Below the pieces are notes generated by a model, which did no database searches, had not been told where the DNA came from, and saw only the letters and a program-made list of their open reading frames with translations. 64,000 nt of DNA, from the NCBI GenBank assembly GCA_021014945.1, contig MU266328.1:248001-312000 (forward strand), read 5' to 3'. This DNA comes from Leucogyrophana mollusca. Its lineage: Eukaryota > Basidiomycota > Agaricomycetes > Boletales. Positions 35,413 to 47,271 of the stretch are shown piece by piece. Each line of letters starts with the position of its first letter. Position 1 is the stretch's first letter. Made by a program: the position numbers and the translations under genes.

Positions 35413-37123
35413 ACATCCTGCGGACCATCATCCTACCCTGCGTCCCCCTGCTGCAATTACATACGTACGAGGAAACTTGAAGAGGTTCGCAATCCAGTAT
35501 GTAACGCACATTGCGCCAGTGTACAAACCGAAACCACGAAGATCGACTGTTACTTCGGTGAGTCAGATGTGTATATTCGAATCCAGTTGAGCCTCCGGGT
35601 AAATTTGTCTGGTAATTGTCGCGTCAGCCCAACGCAGAAAAGATATCCAAAATCTTCCCAGCCTGAGGGCCGTACGTCTGGTGGCCTCGAATTGTACAAG
35701 GTCCACGGATTGTGAGAAGGGGCGACATGAGGTGATGTGTGCACCGTGTGACCAGGAGGCGAAACAAATCGAGCAGTCTGGGATGGAAGTGGGAGATGAG
35801 GTGCAGGACACCCGGGGGATAACCAACAATACCCCCTTCAGCGCGAGTCACGCGGCTGGGTAGCTGCTCAACGTCCACTGACCAGTGGCGTGTCCCCATA
35901 CCCTCACCATCGACACATTCCCATGATCCTCAGCGTTGACTATGGCCAGCCGCCCCGTCCGTATAATGCGGAAGGGCAATACACCACCCCCGTCGTTCTC
36001 CCCGCGTTCTTGATCGGCCTGCAGTGCTGTATGTCTACGTTGCGCTCATGTACGGTGCCCCGCTGCCCTGTTGATACTCCACTTAAGCAATGCGCTGTCG
36101 TCCGCCTTTGAGGCTGGGGTATCGACGATGTGGTTCGATCGTGACCACGCTGGAATCAGCGACTCTATTGAAGAGGTCTTTTCTGCTATTCGCCGGGGTA
36201 CCATACCGCACAATGCCCTGGGGCGATCGAGGCGAGTGGTTCGTGTCGGCGCTACTCATGTGTAGGCGTGGAGCAGGCAGCTGCGGTGATGCCGTAGTAC
36301 ACTGGAAAAGATGTGAGGATCCGCTGAGACATTGAGGCAATACGAAAGGATGTTTAGGAGGGTATGGAAGCCCACCAGAACCGGCATCGAGGTATATGTT
36401 TCGGTGATGTATCACTTGATACGGCGTCTGAATGGGCGGGGGGGAGGACCGAAAGAGTGTGGATGTGGCAAATGAATGCGTAGCACAGTGAACGCGCCGA
36501 CTAGTGAAAGTGAGACGTCCTAAGCCCGTATATGCCGAAAACATGTCGCCCCGTTCTTTCCATAAATGTGCTGCGTGTAGGGATGAATTGACTTCAATGA
36601 GCGCTGGGGCGCTACTGCTGATGATGCCGTAGGTCCAATGGAAGCTGCACATCCGTAAGCTAATCGACCGCGGCACCGGTAGACGAACGGGGCGGGGGCA
36701 TGTGTAGGGTTGCCTCTGCCGCGCTGCTGTCTTTGTTGAAGTTCGACGTCACCTTCGAAGAGGGCGCCTGTGGCGCCTCAAGGCATAGGTTGCGTCAGCG
36801 GGGCCCCGGGACGTCCACCCGAGCGGGAAGAGGGAATGGGAAGGACGAGGATGTGGGAAAAGAATGTGGAGGGCGGTGGATGTGCTATTAATGAAGACGA
36901 GGCGCCCGTGTCCTAAGCACGTGTATGCTGTAGGGATCAAGCGCTCGCCGATGGCATGAGGCGTGCTTCGAAAAAAATATGTACAGGATGCTCACCGCAT
37001 TTATAGAGGTCGTAAGGGGGGGTTCACCGCGAAGTTACTGTATTCCGCCCAGCCGCATCTTCCCTCAACGTCGCCTCGAATACCTTCACTAACGTCCCCC
37101 ATTCACTCTTGTCTACTCGCGCT
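35413..37123. other. Long intergenic stretch without a supported gene
   Basis: About 1.7 kb. Open frames exist on both strands, the longest a 197-codon minus frame ending at 36083, but none shows a recognisable domain. A plus-strand frame from about 35920 can be joined across a possible intron at 36031-36088 to a Cys/Arg-rich frame ending near 36335; I could not make a convincing gene of it. This may be a decayed gene or a lineage-specific one. Confidence 0.35.
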
Positions 37124-39316
37124 ATGTCAACGTCATCCAAACCCGTCAAGTCTTCAGCCCCGCGTCGTGTGTTTTTCCGCCGGCCAACGAAGGGTTTCAA
37201 GGGGCACACCGATTTGGTCTGGTGCGTTGCGTATTTCCCGGACGGACAGCATATCGCGAGCGCGTCCTGGGACAAAAGCGTCGTCATTTGGGATGTCGAG
37301 AGCGGTCGGCAAGACGGGCAACCGCTTCAGCACGATTCCATCGTCCACTACATAGCCATATCCCCGGATGGCAGGAGAATTGCGAGTGGATTGGAGGGGG
37401 GAAGGTTGGTGATATGGGATGTGCAGACGCGGAAAGTGGTTCATGAGATCAAAGGAAGTGGTGTTTATACGCTGGTCTGTTCCCCAGATGGACGTTGGAT
37501 CGCAGGCGTGCCGTTAGCCAATACTGGGGGCCTGCTGCAGTTGTGGGATGCGGACACTGGCAGACTTGGCAGAGAACCGCTGAAATGTGACAACGTCCGC
37601 TGCGTGGCATTCTCCCCGGAAGGGTCGCGGGTTGCTGCTGGGTTAGGCGATGGTTCTTTCCAGGTGATCGAGATCTCGACTGGCGAGAGTGTCGTCGGTC
37701 CCATAAAAAGCCACACGGAGGGAGTGAACTCGGTTGTGTATTCGCCGGATGGTCGTCTCCTTGTAACCGGGTCGCGGGATAAAAGTATCCGGGTGTGGAA
37801 TTCAAAAACGGGAATAGAAGCCGGGAAGCCGATGCTGGGGCACACGCGTGACGTCGAGTGCATTTCGATCACCGCCGACGGACGAAGAATTGCAAGTGTG
37901 GGATGGGATCATACAGTCCGGGTTTGGGATTTGGAGACGCGGCTGCAGGTTGGGAATTCGCTCCACGCAGTCGGCAGGGTATTTTCCGTGGCGTTCTCCC
38001 CCGACGATCGATACATCATCCACGGCAACTACAAAGACGTGTACTTGTGGGACACGAAATTAATCACAAACGAAGGCTCAGTGAGCATCTTCATTCTGCT
38101 TCAATACTCCTTCTAACTCTCGACCTCAGTCCTCCCCGCCTACCGCTAGCAACGAAAACCCACCTGTAGGCATCTTTTGCGTGTATGCGCCCACCTGCTC
38201 TGACAGCCTAGCCCAGGTCCGAGCTCGTGCACGTTCGGTAACCTCCTCCATCCTCGATGTATGTGCCCCTATCCTCACTGGCGCTCGTGACGATGACGCT
38301 CTTTCGAATTTAGCTACCTGCCGTGCCCACACCCGTCGTACCGCATCAAGATGACAGTAGCCCCTCCGAGTCCGAACGGTCACGCGGCTCTTCGTTTGAT
38401 TCGATACTCGACGTAAGCTCATTCTTCTGTTACCGTCATTCCTCTCGGAGAACCACGCTCAACTTCATTCGTGACATTAGCTTCCCGCGGGGGGTGAGCC
38501 AGGAAACCGGCGTCCGAACAAGAAGCGGCCTCACAGCACTGAGTCAGGACGCCCGCCCCTCGTAAGTTTTCGTCGAGCTTTTCTGCCTGGTATCCTCTCA
38601 TTCGTGTGCCTTTTGCACGACCTTTCGAACCACAGCAGGATCCTGCCCTCGAACAAGAAAAGTCGAAGTGGTTACGCAACATCCGTGAACGCTGGCGACG
38701 TATACACCCTCGCAAGTCTCGCGTTCCCGCTGATATCCCACAACGTATTCCCCTTCACGAGCGGCCCACTTCTCCCGCCTCTCCTGAGGTAAGTTTTACA
38801 GGAAGCGTTTTCACGGTATTGACCGGTTCATATCTATTCGTACAGTGTGGACCAGCTACCGATCCCTCTCCCATACCAATGCAGGGCAATCATACTGGAG
38901 ACGAAGCCTATACAGCGGGAAATCTACACGCGCAAAAACAACCCCTGATGCACTTCTGGAGCCGTCTACGCAGAAGTGGTGCCCCGAGCGTCGGCCCAGG
39001 ACCTCGCGGCCAGAAACAACCAACACCCGGAGTCGTCGACGTTGCCGCTGGACGGGACAAGCCGGCAAGTAAATTCTGTCCCCCTCATAGCTCGTTAACC
39101 TAAGCCTGCCTCGGACAGCGATTGATGATGTCGCCAGACCATGAGCAATATGGTGTACCTCCACCAGAGTCCCAGGAACTGCCGCCAATCGCAAGTCGCA
39201 CCCCGTCATTCCCCTACAGAGAGGAAGATCCCTTGGAGGGGTGGTCGTGGAGAAGAGAGCTATGCGAACTAATATGTAGTTATTGGTGCTTCCCGCGCAA
39301 TACACGGCCTGTCTAG
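37124..39316 (+). CDS. WD40-repeat protein with modular C-terminal tail
   Basis: Exons 37124-38080, 38130-38258, 38314-38412, 38481-38561, 38636-38788, 38846-39064, 39119-39316 give 611 residues. Exon 1 encodes a beta-propeller of about seven WD40 blades with repeats such as FKGHTDLVWCVAYFPDG, SASWDKSVVIWDVES, GSRDKSIRVWNSKTG and VGWDHTVRVWDLET. The remaining six exons encode a low-complexity tail with HFWSRLRRS, a motif pattern seen in large WD40 families of mushroom-forming fungi. Every exon is a multiple of three and every intron is phase 0. The last intron (39065-39118) has a GC donor (CCG|GCAAGT). Role unknown; probably a protein-interaction scaffold. ATG 37124 is preferred to a TTG at 37109. 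Confidence 0.78.
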
Positions 39317-40916
39317 GCCACCGTTCGTTTTTCTATCGCGATACCTACGCCGTTGCAACAACTATGCAATCCCCTGGTCGGGATTGCAGTAGATAAATTA
39401 TAAAACGCAGCGGACACAATATTGCTGAGTCCGACGCGTGAGCGCGAGAGCTACCCGATAGTCGATAGGGAAAAGGTTGGCGGACCTATGCTTATAACAT
39501 CTGGACCGGTGAACGGCGCGCGCACTCGTACCCCTTCGTTGCACACCTCCATTCACCTCCACCCGTGTTCTCCCAGCACAGGCGCACCCCCACTACTTCA
39601 CCTTGCCCCACCCCACGTCCCCATCCCCGCCTCACCTCACTTCATCAATACGCCAGCGAATTCCTGAACGCGGCCGACCAGCGGACCGTCTCGAGTTGTA
39701 ATTCTATAGCCGTGTGTAACAGCCATGAGTGGAGCGGCTGAGAACCTGGAAAATGATCAGCACCGTAAGGTTGTCCACCGTAGTAGAAGCGAACATGGTT
39801 CAGTGTCCCTCCAGGTCACTAGTAGCGCCCGTAAACACGTCCGTTATGCCTTTCCATTACTCTTTGGTGCGAGGTAAAATGAAAAAAGTTTTGATAGTCT
39901 CCATTCGTCAAGAACTCAGTAACGAGGCTAACGCTGAAACCGACAAGGGGGGACATCAGCTAGCTCGATGGCTATAATTCTTCCCAGGAAGGTACCAGAT
40001 TATACAACGTTACCTATACAGTTCGAGCAGATCGAGGAACGTTGTTCGAATAGTGCACCCGCTACCCCGACGGAGCCGATGACGATGAACTGGTGGCCGA
40101 ATATGGGTGACGATACCGCCTTCGCGAGACAAGGCGTACCGCACATTCTAGTTCATCCAACGATATGGCACATTGACCGCATATCTGAGCCCAAGCATTA
40201 TATGTGGGCCGGGGCGTGGCGACGTTGATTCTGGGGGCGTTGCTGATGAAGGGTAACCCTCTGGGACCAGGGGAAAGCGTAGCCAGGAAAGGCTTATGCT
40301 CTGCCGAACTGAACGACGCCAGACCATGAGCGATGTGGACAGGGAGAACGAGAGAACGACGGAAACCTGACAGGGACTCAAGGAACCCTTGGGACCTGGG
40401 AGAGGGAAGATAGACGGGGCGGCCGTACGGATCGGGGGTCGATTTATAAATCAGCTAGCGGTTGGTTTGGTTTGATTACACTCTGAATGGCGAGGACAGA
40501 CTTGCGGCCGCGTGCTAGGCGGGATTTAAACTTATCCGTAATACCGGGCAGGCTGGGCGTGAAGAAGGTGAATGTCTCATGATCACTTGGAGGGTGGTTT
40601 AAGAGCAACGCTCAATCAATGACTGGACTCAGGCTTGTGGAGTTACACAGTCCAATTTGCGGCCATCTAAGGGTCACAGCAGAACCAACATCATCATTCG
40701 ATCAGTATACCAGAACTGGAGGCAGCTCGATGGTGCTTACTTTTTTCACATCGTCGTCGTCAGGTCTTGCACCGAAATGGGCCTTGGTATGTCGACGAAC
40801 CATGTACATATGCGTGACAGTACCAGTGGTCGGCTGCGTTAGTGATTAGCTAAGCAGCTTAGTCGCGGAATTGTCTAGTTCACCTCTCTCTTCTTGCGGA
40901 CGGAAGAGCCTCTACA
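39317..40916. other. Long intergenic stretch without a supported gene
   Basis: About 1.6 kb. Plus-strand frames of 86 codons (39968-40228) and 81 codons (39422-39667) are present without family resemblance or supporting splice patterns. The right end holds the bL17m promoter. Confidence 0.35.
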
Positions 40917-41989
40917 ATGAAACATGGTGTCGCGTTCCGGAAATTCTCGAGGACATCGTCACATCGAAACTTAATGCTGAGGTAAGTTTCGTTGTCCATT
41001 ATTCCATGCCTGCACGCAAATAAAAATGAATTTTGGTCAGGAACTTGGTGTCCTCACTTTTCGAGCATGAGCAAATAAAGACGACGCTGGCCAAGGCAAA
41101 AGATACAGCGAGGCTAGCAGAGAAGGTAGCTATATATTGATATTTCTATACTGCCGTTTTCAAACGCGGCTATCTGCAGATAATAACCCTGGGCAAGAAA
41201 GGGGACGAGACATCTTACCGACGCGCCCAAGGGTTCCTACTCAAGCCCGCTGTCCTCCCTAAATTATTCGCCACCTTTGCGCATCGCTATGCTACTAGGC
41301 CCGGGGGCTACACTCGAATACACCGACTGGGCAACCGCGTTGGTGATAATGCACCTGCTGCTATGGTCGAGCTTGTCGACAACCCACGGGATCTCAAGCT
41401 CGAGATGACTGCACGAGCGGTCGGCCGTGAACTTCTCAACGAGCAGCTCCGGAAACAGTCGCCCAGAAGCATTATCAATCACGGAGTACCGCATGCGAAA
41501 GTGACCATCAAGAAGGAGCTTAAACTAGGGACATCAGAGTATGGCGACCTGAGGCCCAGAACGAGGTGGAATCTCCAAAAGGTTATGAAGTACAGGGGGA
41601 AGGAAGCGCTCACTGAACTAGGAGGCAAGGCCACTGCGTACATCGTGAGTTATTTCGTGGTTCTGCCCCGAAGCCCCCGTATGTAATGGTCTTTTCAGGA
41701 AAACTTGTTGGCCAAACCCGTTCAAGAATTCAAGGCACAAACCAGAGTCGAAGCAAGGGCGGCAGACAGATCAGCGAAGAGGCAAAATCCCAACTTCGTG
41801 GAGAAATTTGCCACTCCTCCCCCTCGGGCAGGTGCGGCCGCCCCAGGTGAACTACAGCCCGCCATGCGCCTAGCACAAGGAGCTCTTTCTCGCCCCGCGC
41901 GACCGAAAAAAGTCCCTTTCTGGCTTCGGAGCCGTGTTCTCGATCGCCCGCAGCCCACCCCTTATAGTTTGCAATCGCTTTACAAGTAG
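40917..41989 (+). CDS. Mitochondrial large-subunit ribosomal protein bL17m
   Basis: Exons 40917-40981, 41041-41125, 41180-41644, 41699-41989 give 301 residues. The bL17 core is clear: MKHGVAFRKFSRTSSHRNLM, LRNLVSSLFEHEQIKTTLAK, AKDTARLAEKIITLGKKGD, and GGYTRIHRLGNRVGDNAPAA. A long C-terminal extension, basic and Ala/Pro-rich, is usual for fungal mitochondrial forms (yeast Mrpl8). The first exon is short and was fixed by the family N-terminus. Intron sizes are 54-59 bases. Confidence 0.92.
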
Positions 41990-42126
41990 CATACTTGCAC
42001 TTACTCGATTTAAGCGTCCTCTTCATTATACAATGAGCTATCGTACAGGAACCATGCTATAATAGCATATACCAACCACCCTGTCTCTCCTCATTCTTTG
42101 AGGACGTCCATAACACCTATTCTTCT

Positions 42127-43761
42127 TCAAGATTTCCAAGAATCAACTCGACTCACACTAGGGCAACCCTCGCTAGATGGCGCGGAAAATTGGGTTTCAA
42201 CAAACACCTTCTCAACGCCAGAGATGCGTTTGTCAAAAGCAACATAGAGTTTCGCCATGTCGTCAATGGGGACCCGATGGCTGATCATACTAAAAAGAAT
42301 TGATGAGAAATGCTGTGGCATACAAGTAAAGGCGTCATACAAAGTGGGATCGAATTTGCCTGGGATGATGTAGTCCTGGAGAATCTCCTTCCAGTATTTG
42401 TGGACGGGTGCTTGTCCGTTGCCAATGAGTCTCACACCCTTCTCCATGAGCGCACCGATGTTAAAGCCATTGGTAAAGCCAGCGTATGCAGCGATAAGCC
42501 CACAGCGGCCCAATTTCCTGACAGATGTGATCATTTCGTTGACGGTCTCAGGGACATCAGTCTCAAGCATCAGCATCTTCATGCCGCGATGCAACAGGGT
42601 CTTGGGCTCGTGGAAGGTACCTGACAGTTGACATTATGGATTCTGAACTGCACGGGGTTGGTTTTGGTGCGTACCACAATCAAGGGCGACGTCTAAACCG
42701 CCCGGAACAAGCTCGTGAATCTTTTTTGTGATATCTTTCTCCTTGCTGAAGTCAATGACTTCGTAGCCTTGTTCCTTTGCGAATGCAAGACGCTCTGGGA
42801 CCTGATCGATAGCAATGATGCGTGAAGCCCCTTTAATCTTTGCCCAACGCGCGCAGCATTGGCCGATAGGGCCAAGACCCTGGAGGATGACATCAGTGGT
42901 CAAGCCCTCGCAGTAACATCTACCTGCCTACCCATATGCCAACGGTGTCCCCTTCCTTGACACCAGTGTCGACGACGCAGTGATAGCTTGTCGGAAGAAC
43001 GTCAGAAAGATAGATAGCCTTTTCATCAGAAACTTCGTCGGGGATGGGCAGGAGGTTGACTTCGCCGAGAGGCACGCGAACGTATTCTGCTTGGCCGCCA
43101 GGGAAACCTCCGGTAAAGTGAGAATATCCGAAGAATCCGGCATCGCGGGTGCCGTACATATAGTTCTGGAGGCTTTGGAAAATAATGTTATGGGTAAAGC
43201 AACAGCTAACAGATGATGGACTCACGAAGAAGTATTCGTATTATCACAGAAAGACGATAGTTTCTGTTGGCAGAACTTGCATTTTCCGCATGCGATTTGG
43301 AAGGAAGCGACGACTCGCTGCCCAGGCTTCAGATTCTTGACATTGGGTCCAATGCGATCGACTTTGCCCATAAACTATCCGGGAGAATCAATATCAAAAG
43401 TATCCGTCAACACGATGGTTCAGCATTACCTCATGACCGAGGATGTCGCCCTTCTGTAGAGCCATGATTTCACCATGATACAAATGAAGGTCAGAGCCGC
43501 AGATCGTTGTCCCGGTAACTTTGACAATCACGTCGTCCGGCTCGGAAACATCTGGAATAGGGGCATCGACCATTCGGACATCGTTTGTCCCAAACCAGGC
43601 CAGGGCTTTCATAGTTGAACCGTCCTCACGGTGCTTGTATTGTGGGTTGACCACAGTAGGCATTTTGCCCATGTTCTAGACAAAGAGTATTAGTGCAATA
43701 AGGGTATGGCCTTGGCCCATAGGGTACGCACAGATTGGACAATGTTGGCAGCGGTTTGCAT
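42127..43761 (-). CDS. Zinc-containing alcohol dehydrogenase
   Basis: Medium-chain dehydrogenase/reductase. Seven exons on the minus strand: 43761-43732, 43675-43430, 43374-43226, 43172-42932, 42879-42675, 42620-42341, 42289-42127, giving 437 residues. Catalytic zinc ligands are in TICGSDLHLYHG and GDILGHE. The structural zinc loop is CGKCKFCQQKLSSFC (four Cys). The NAD(P) Rossmann motif is GLGPIGQCCARWAK with IIAIDQVPERL following. Closest in pattern to the glutathione-independent formaldehyde dehydrogenase-like fungal ADHs (GTRDAGFFGYSHFTGGFPGG). The substrate is unknown. Start at ATG 43761 gives a short leader exon MQTAANIVQS. Confidence 0.9.
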
Positions 43762-44283
43762 GTTGTTGAGATCGTGGCAGTGGCAGTAAAAATGAGAGTT
43801 CACAGAATGAAAGGAGACCCGCCCTTATAGCAGACTATGTCCAGCTTCCCCCATGACGATGATGATGATACTCTTTGGCTCATTGCCCACCGACCGACGT
43901 CATGATCACCTGATTTTGTGACACGTGATTACCCTCCCACAGCGGGTGAGCAAGGTTTTAGCTGGGGAAAGCGAGTGGGCATTGATGGAGGGACACTTAC
44001 GCTGGTCCCGATGGTACAAACAATGATCTTCCGGAAGGAGCGGGATAAAGTTAACCTTGCATCTTCCACACCGTTCGCACCGGCAGATTACCACAGGGCT
44101 CGGCTTATAGTGATATTGCCTGACAATAAAAAAAAATACGTTACGAATTACGTGGAGTCCTGATTATCTACCGGCAGGCTCAGCGTCCTGTGGTTCGAAG
44201 AAGTCTCGATCTGGGTATCGTAGTGGAACATCCTCCCTGCCTTCCTTCTCGTCTGGGTATAGTCTCCTCGTGATTACCATGCA
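43762..44283. other. Intergenic region
   Basis: 5' region of the alcohol dehydrogenase. An 81-codon plus frame (43918-44163) is not convincing. Nothing else recognised. Confidence 0.4.
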
Positions 44284-44773
44284 TCACTTCATAGCGCAAG
44301 TCAGCGAAGAAGAAACGGAGATAAGAAAGTCGTCCGAACACACCTGATCGTTCCACACGTTGAAACGGTAATCTCGCCACACGCGGTCAACCATAACCCC
44401 GTTGGTAGGTGGGCTCGGAGATGAGCGTTGCGAAGACCATGAAGGCGGCATGCCCGCAAACAATTGGGATATATCGCAGCGAATGTCCCTCCAACCTCGA
44501 GCGCTTGCAAGCAAAAAGCCAATCAATACGGGGAGTATTGACATTGCGAGCTCGTGCAGCTTACCTCACATTGGCTACCTTGGAATGTGTTTTCAATGCG
44601 TATTTGTACACGGATCCCGCATCAAGGACAAGAGTGACACTGTCTCCAGGATGCAACAGGACAACGGCACTAGTATTCCGGCCATAGTCCCGCAATAGCT
44701 GGATAGTTGCGCAGTCGTGCGTGTCGTTGGTGAAGTCGAGGAGAACTTCGTATGGCTGGGTGACAACGGGCAT
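44284..44773 (-). CDS. Unrecognised small protein (about 123 residues)
   Basis: Exons on the minus strand: 44773-44565 and 44503-44344, then a probable 57-base intron with the stop codon at 44286-44284. The product starts MPVVTQPYEVLLDFTNDTHD and includes VLLHPGDSVTLVLDAGSVYK and DRVWRDYRFNVWNDQ. The balanced composition and phase-consistent join across the first intron argue for a real gene. The 3' end is uncertain: other acceptors would add 30-40 residues (one reading gives DVPLRYPDRDFFEPQDAE). I do not recognise the family. A small beta-rich soluble protein is the most that can be said. Confidence 0.5.
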
Positions 44774-45498
44774 CGTGGAATGAAGCGGAGGCGTCACAGA
44801 CGCTAAGCTTGATAGGTGTTATTTGGAGAATGATAATGGTGAGGGACAGGAGAGGAAAGCAAAGACAGATGTGACAGGCCTGATACGAACACACGAAGAT
44901 ACTTCAAGTGCAAGAACTTGGGGAAGCTCTCGCGGTTCGCTCGCTGCTTTTGTCCGCCTTACGGCACACGCTACAGTGGTGTCAGATGCTCGAGCTCCGC
45001 TCTCAGCTACGTCGACAGGGCTGTAGGAAATTAGCGCGACAAAACTGGCATTCGAAGGGGTAAGGATAATCCTCGCTGGACTGAGATTATGTACCTCGAG
45101 GCTTTCTCGAGGCAGATGATTGAAAAACAAATAACGCAGTGCGTTACGATGCCACGTTTTGCAGCCCTATTGTCTTCATCCGGCATCACTGCGTTCCTAT
45201 AGCGGCTTCCGATGTGTGCAATCCGTCAGCTTCCGCCAGGCAACACGCCTGGGATCAAGGCTTGAGGAAGAGGCTAGAAGAGATTGGTGGATCCATGCTT
45301 GTTCGGCCAGGCATCCCAATCCAAGGAACAGCGCTAGGCATTAATTATTTGCACGGAGCCGCGGGAGTCTCTCCAGGACATAGCCTGTGGTAAATATACC
45401 CCAGCTCTCAAGCCAAGTTCCCCGTTTCCATTCATGCCCATCGTTCTTTTTGTTCCACGTCGTCTGCTGCCATAGTCCCTTTACTCGACTTCAAAAGG
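44774..45498. other. Divergent intergenic region
   Basis: Between the small unknown gene and the F-box-like gene. Frames of 103 codons (minus, 44819-45130) and 84 codons (plus, 45139-45393) have no recognised features. Confidence 0.35.
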
Positions 45499-46820
45499 AT
45501 GGTCGACATGCGACCTGCCATGGCACCGTTGACTCTAATGGAGCTCCCCCTTGAAATTCGCCTTCTCATCTATCAAGCGTTTCTCGCAGAACACCAGCGC
45601 ATAAAGCAATCCCGTCAGCCTTCGAATGCACATATCCAGGTGCTACGTACCTGTCGTCAAGTTTATGTAGAGGCAGGGGCCATCTTTCGGCAGTATCTCT
45701 CCTTCAGAAATGAGATTGAAATGGAACGTTATTGCCATTTACATAGTGCTGCGGACGAGATCGCCGCGACTGTACGCTGGGCGGACGTCGCCAATGACGG
45801 GCGCATGGTAGAAACCATGCACTCTGGTGAGGCAAGTCCCGAAATTCATGCGTCGAGGGAATTTTACTGAAGCCTTAACGCAGACGGGACCAGCGTCTCA
45901 TTTGCACCTCGTTTTGAGCAAACTTCCATCCTTGGAAAGGCTGCGAGTATTCAATGTTCGCCACTATCACCCCTATTCCATCTCAGGTGTGCTCGCTTCA
46001 GTTGCTGACGGACCCCTTTAAGTTGCTCACGTTCCTAAACTTAGTGCCCCATATACGGTATCACTTGGATTTCGAAGGCGCGATGTTTCCAGCCGTTTGT
46101 CGCTTGCCTGACCTCCGGTCTTATGAGCTCCACCTCGACCCTACTACAAGAGTGGTCCCCTTCAAAGCCGTTCCTTCCGCACACATACGAATCTTGCGCC
46201 TCTCAGGGGACTGTCATCTTTTGGTTAAAGCACCTTTACCAAATCTACTCCATCTGACACTTCGCGGAATCACCAGCAACTCCTTTGACCAAATCCCTTT
46301 CAACGTATGCTTTCCCAGCTGCCAACTCGAGTCTTTTACCCATGTTCAGGGGCATCGACTCGGATTTGAACTTCGGAATAGTCACTTGGAATCTCTGGTC
46401 ACAGGACCAGGGTCTCATCTCCGCAAACTTGTCCTTCTCGGGAGCAGCCGTCTGACAAGCTCTGTTATTGCGTCGTGCCTCCGAAATCTGCCCACGCTAG
46501 AGTACTTGGCTCTCTCCCTCGTGACAGTAAATGAACTGCGCGACAACTTTGTCTTAGCGCTCGGGCCATCGATCAGCGTTTTCAAGCTTCAAATCACCCA
46601 TGCTTGGTATGCTACACCCCTGTTTGAAGAGGAGCGGCGCATATGCAACGCGCTGGAGGAGAGGCTTTTACACCCGCGATCTCCCCTTTCAGCAGTGTTT
46701 GTGAGCTTTCACAGTCGATTAATGTCCGAAGATGGGCGTCAGGAGAGGTGGATTTCTATCGCCGAAGCTGCCCCCCTCACTTTAAAGATAGGACCTTGGG
46801 AAGACGACGAAGAAACTTGA
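45499..46820 (+). CDS. F-box-like / leucine-rich-repeat-like protein
   Basis: Exons 45499-45826, 45873-45986, 46045-46820 give 405 residues. The N-terminus has an F-box-like helix set (LMELPLEIRLLIYQAFLAEH, then IQVLRTCRQVYVEAGAIFRQ), a form common in fungal cyclin-like F-box proteins. The rest shows irregular leucine-rich segments (LPNLLHLTLRGI, HLRKLVLLGSSRL, CLRNLPTLEYLALSLVTVN). Both introns were chosen because they alone keep one frame; the 58-base second intron has a CTAAC branch-like site near its end. Possible SCF substrate adaptor by analogy; the target is unknown. Confidence 0.6.
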
Positions 46821-47271
46821 TTGTCCACTACGCCGTTTCAGGGGAATGCCAGCACCCCCTCATGGTAGTTGTGTGTTTGCCTCAACTTTCTCGCGTGGCC
46901 CTTTAGAAATGTCCATAGATGTCGGTCGCCGCGGACTAGAGTCCGGTATGAACCAGCCAAAACGCACGCTGTCATAGTTGGTATGTCCTTTTTCCGGATT
47001 GTAAAGTACGTTACATGGATCCGTAGAAACGAGAATGCTGATATCGTGCATCCCTGGAATTATATGTCCGTAAAAAATACGATTGTCCATGCGCAGATAG
47101 CTGCTAGTATAATGGTGGCGGCGGCGGCGACTTAGCAAGTCGGGGGGTCTTCCGACCGAATGATCCTTCGGCTGAGGGTGGAGAGTCAGCTAAAGGATAC
47201 CATGACAGTGAAATTGACCAACTCGCTCGTTACGCTCAATGGTATGAAGACGAACGAGGAGGCTATGAGGC
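46821..47271. other. 3' intergenic region
   Basis: Between converging genes. A 92-codon minus frame and an 88-codon plus frame overlap here without coding support. Confidence 0.35.

Noticed and set aside
36083..36676. 197-codon minus frame
   Set aside because: No domain, odd composition, no splice continuation; likely chance in GC-rich DNA.
44180..44380. Alternative 3' exon for the small unknown gene (reading LRYEVMHGNHEETIP)
   Set aside because: Protein-like, but out of phase with the preceding exon unless an intron of about 25 bases is assumed; left as an uncertainty.
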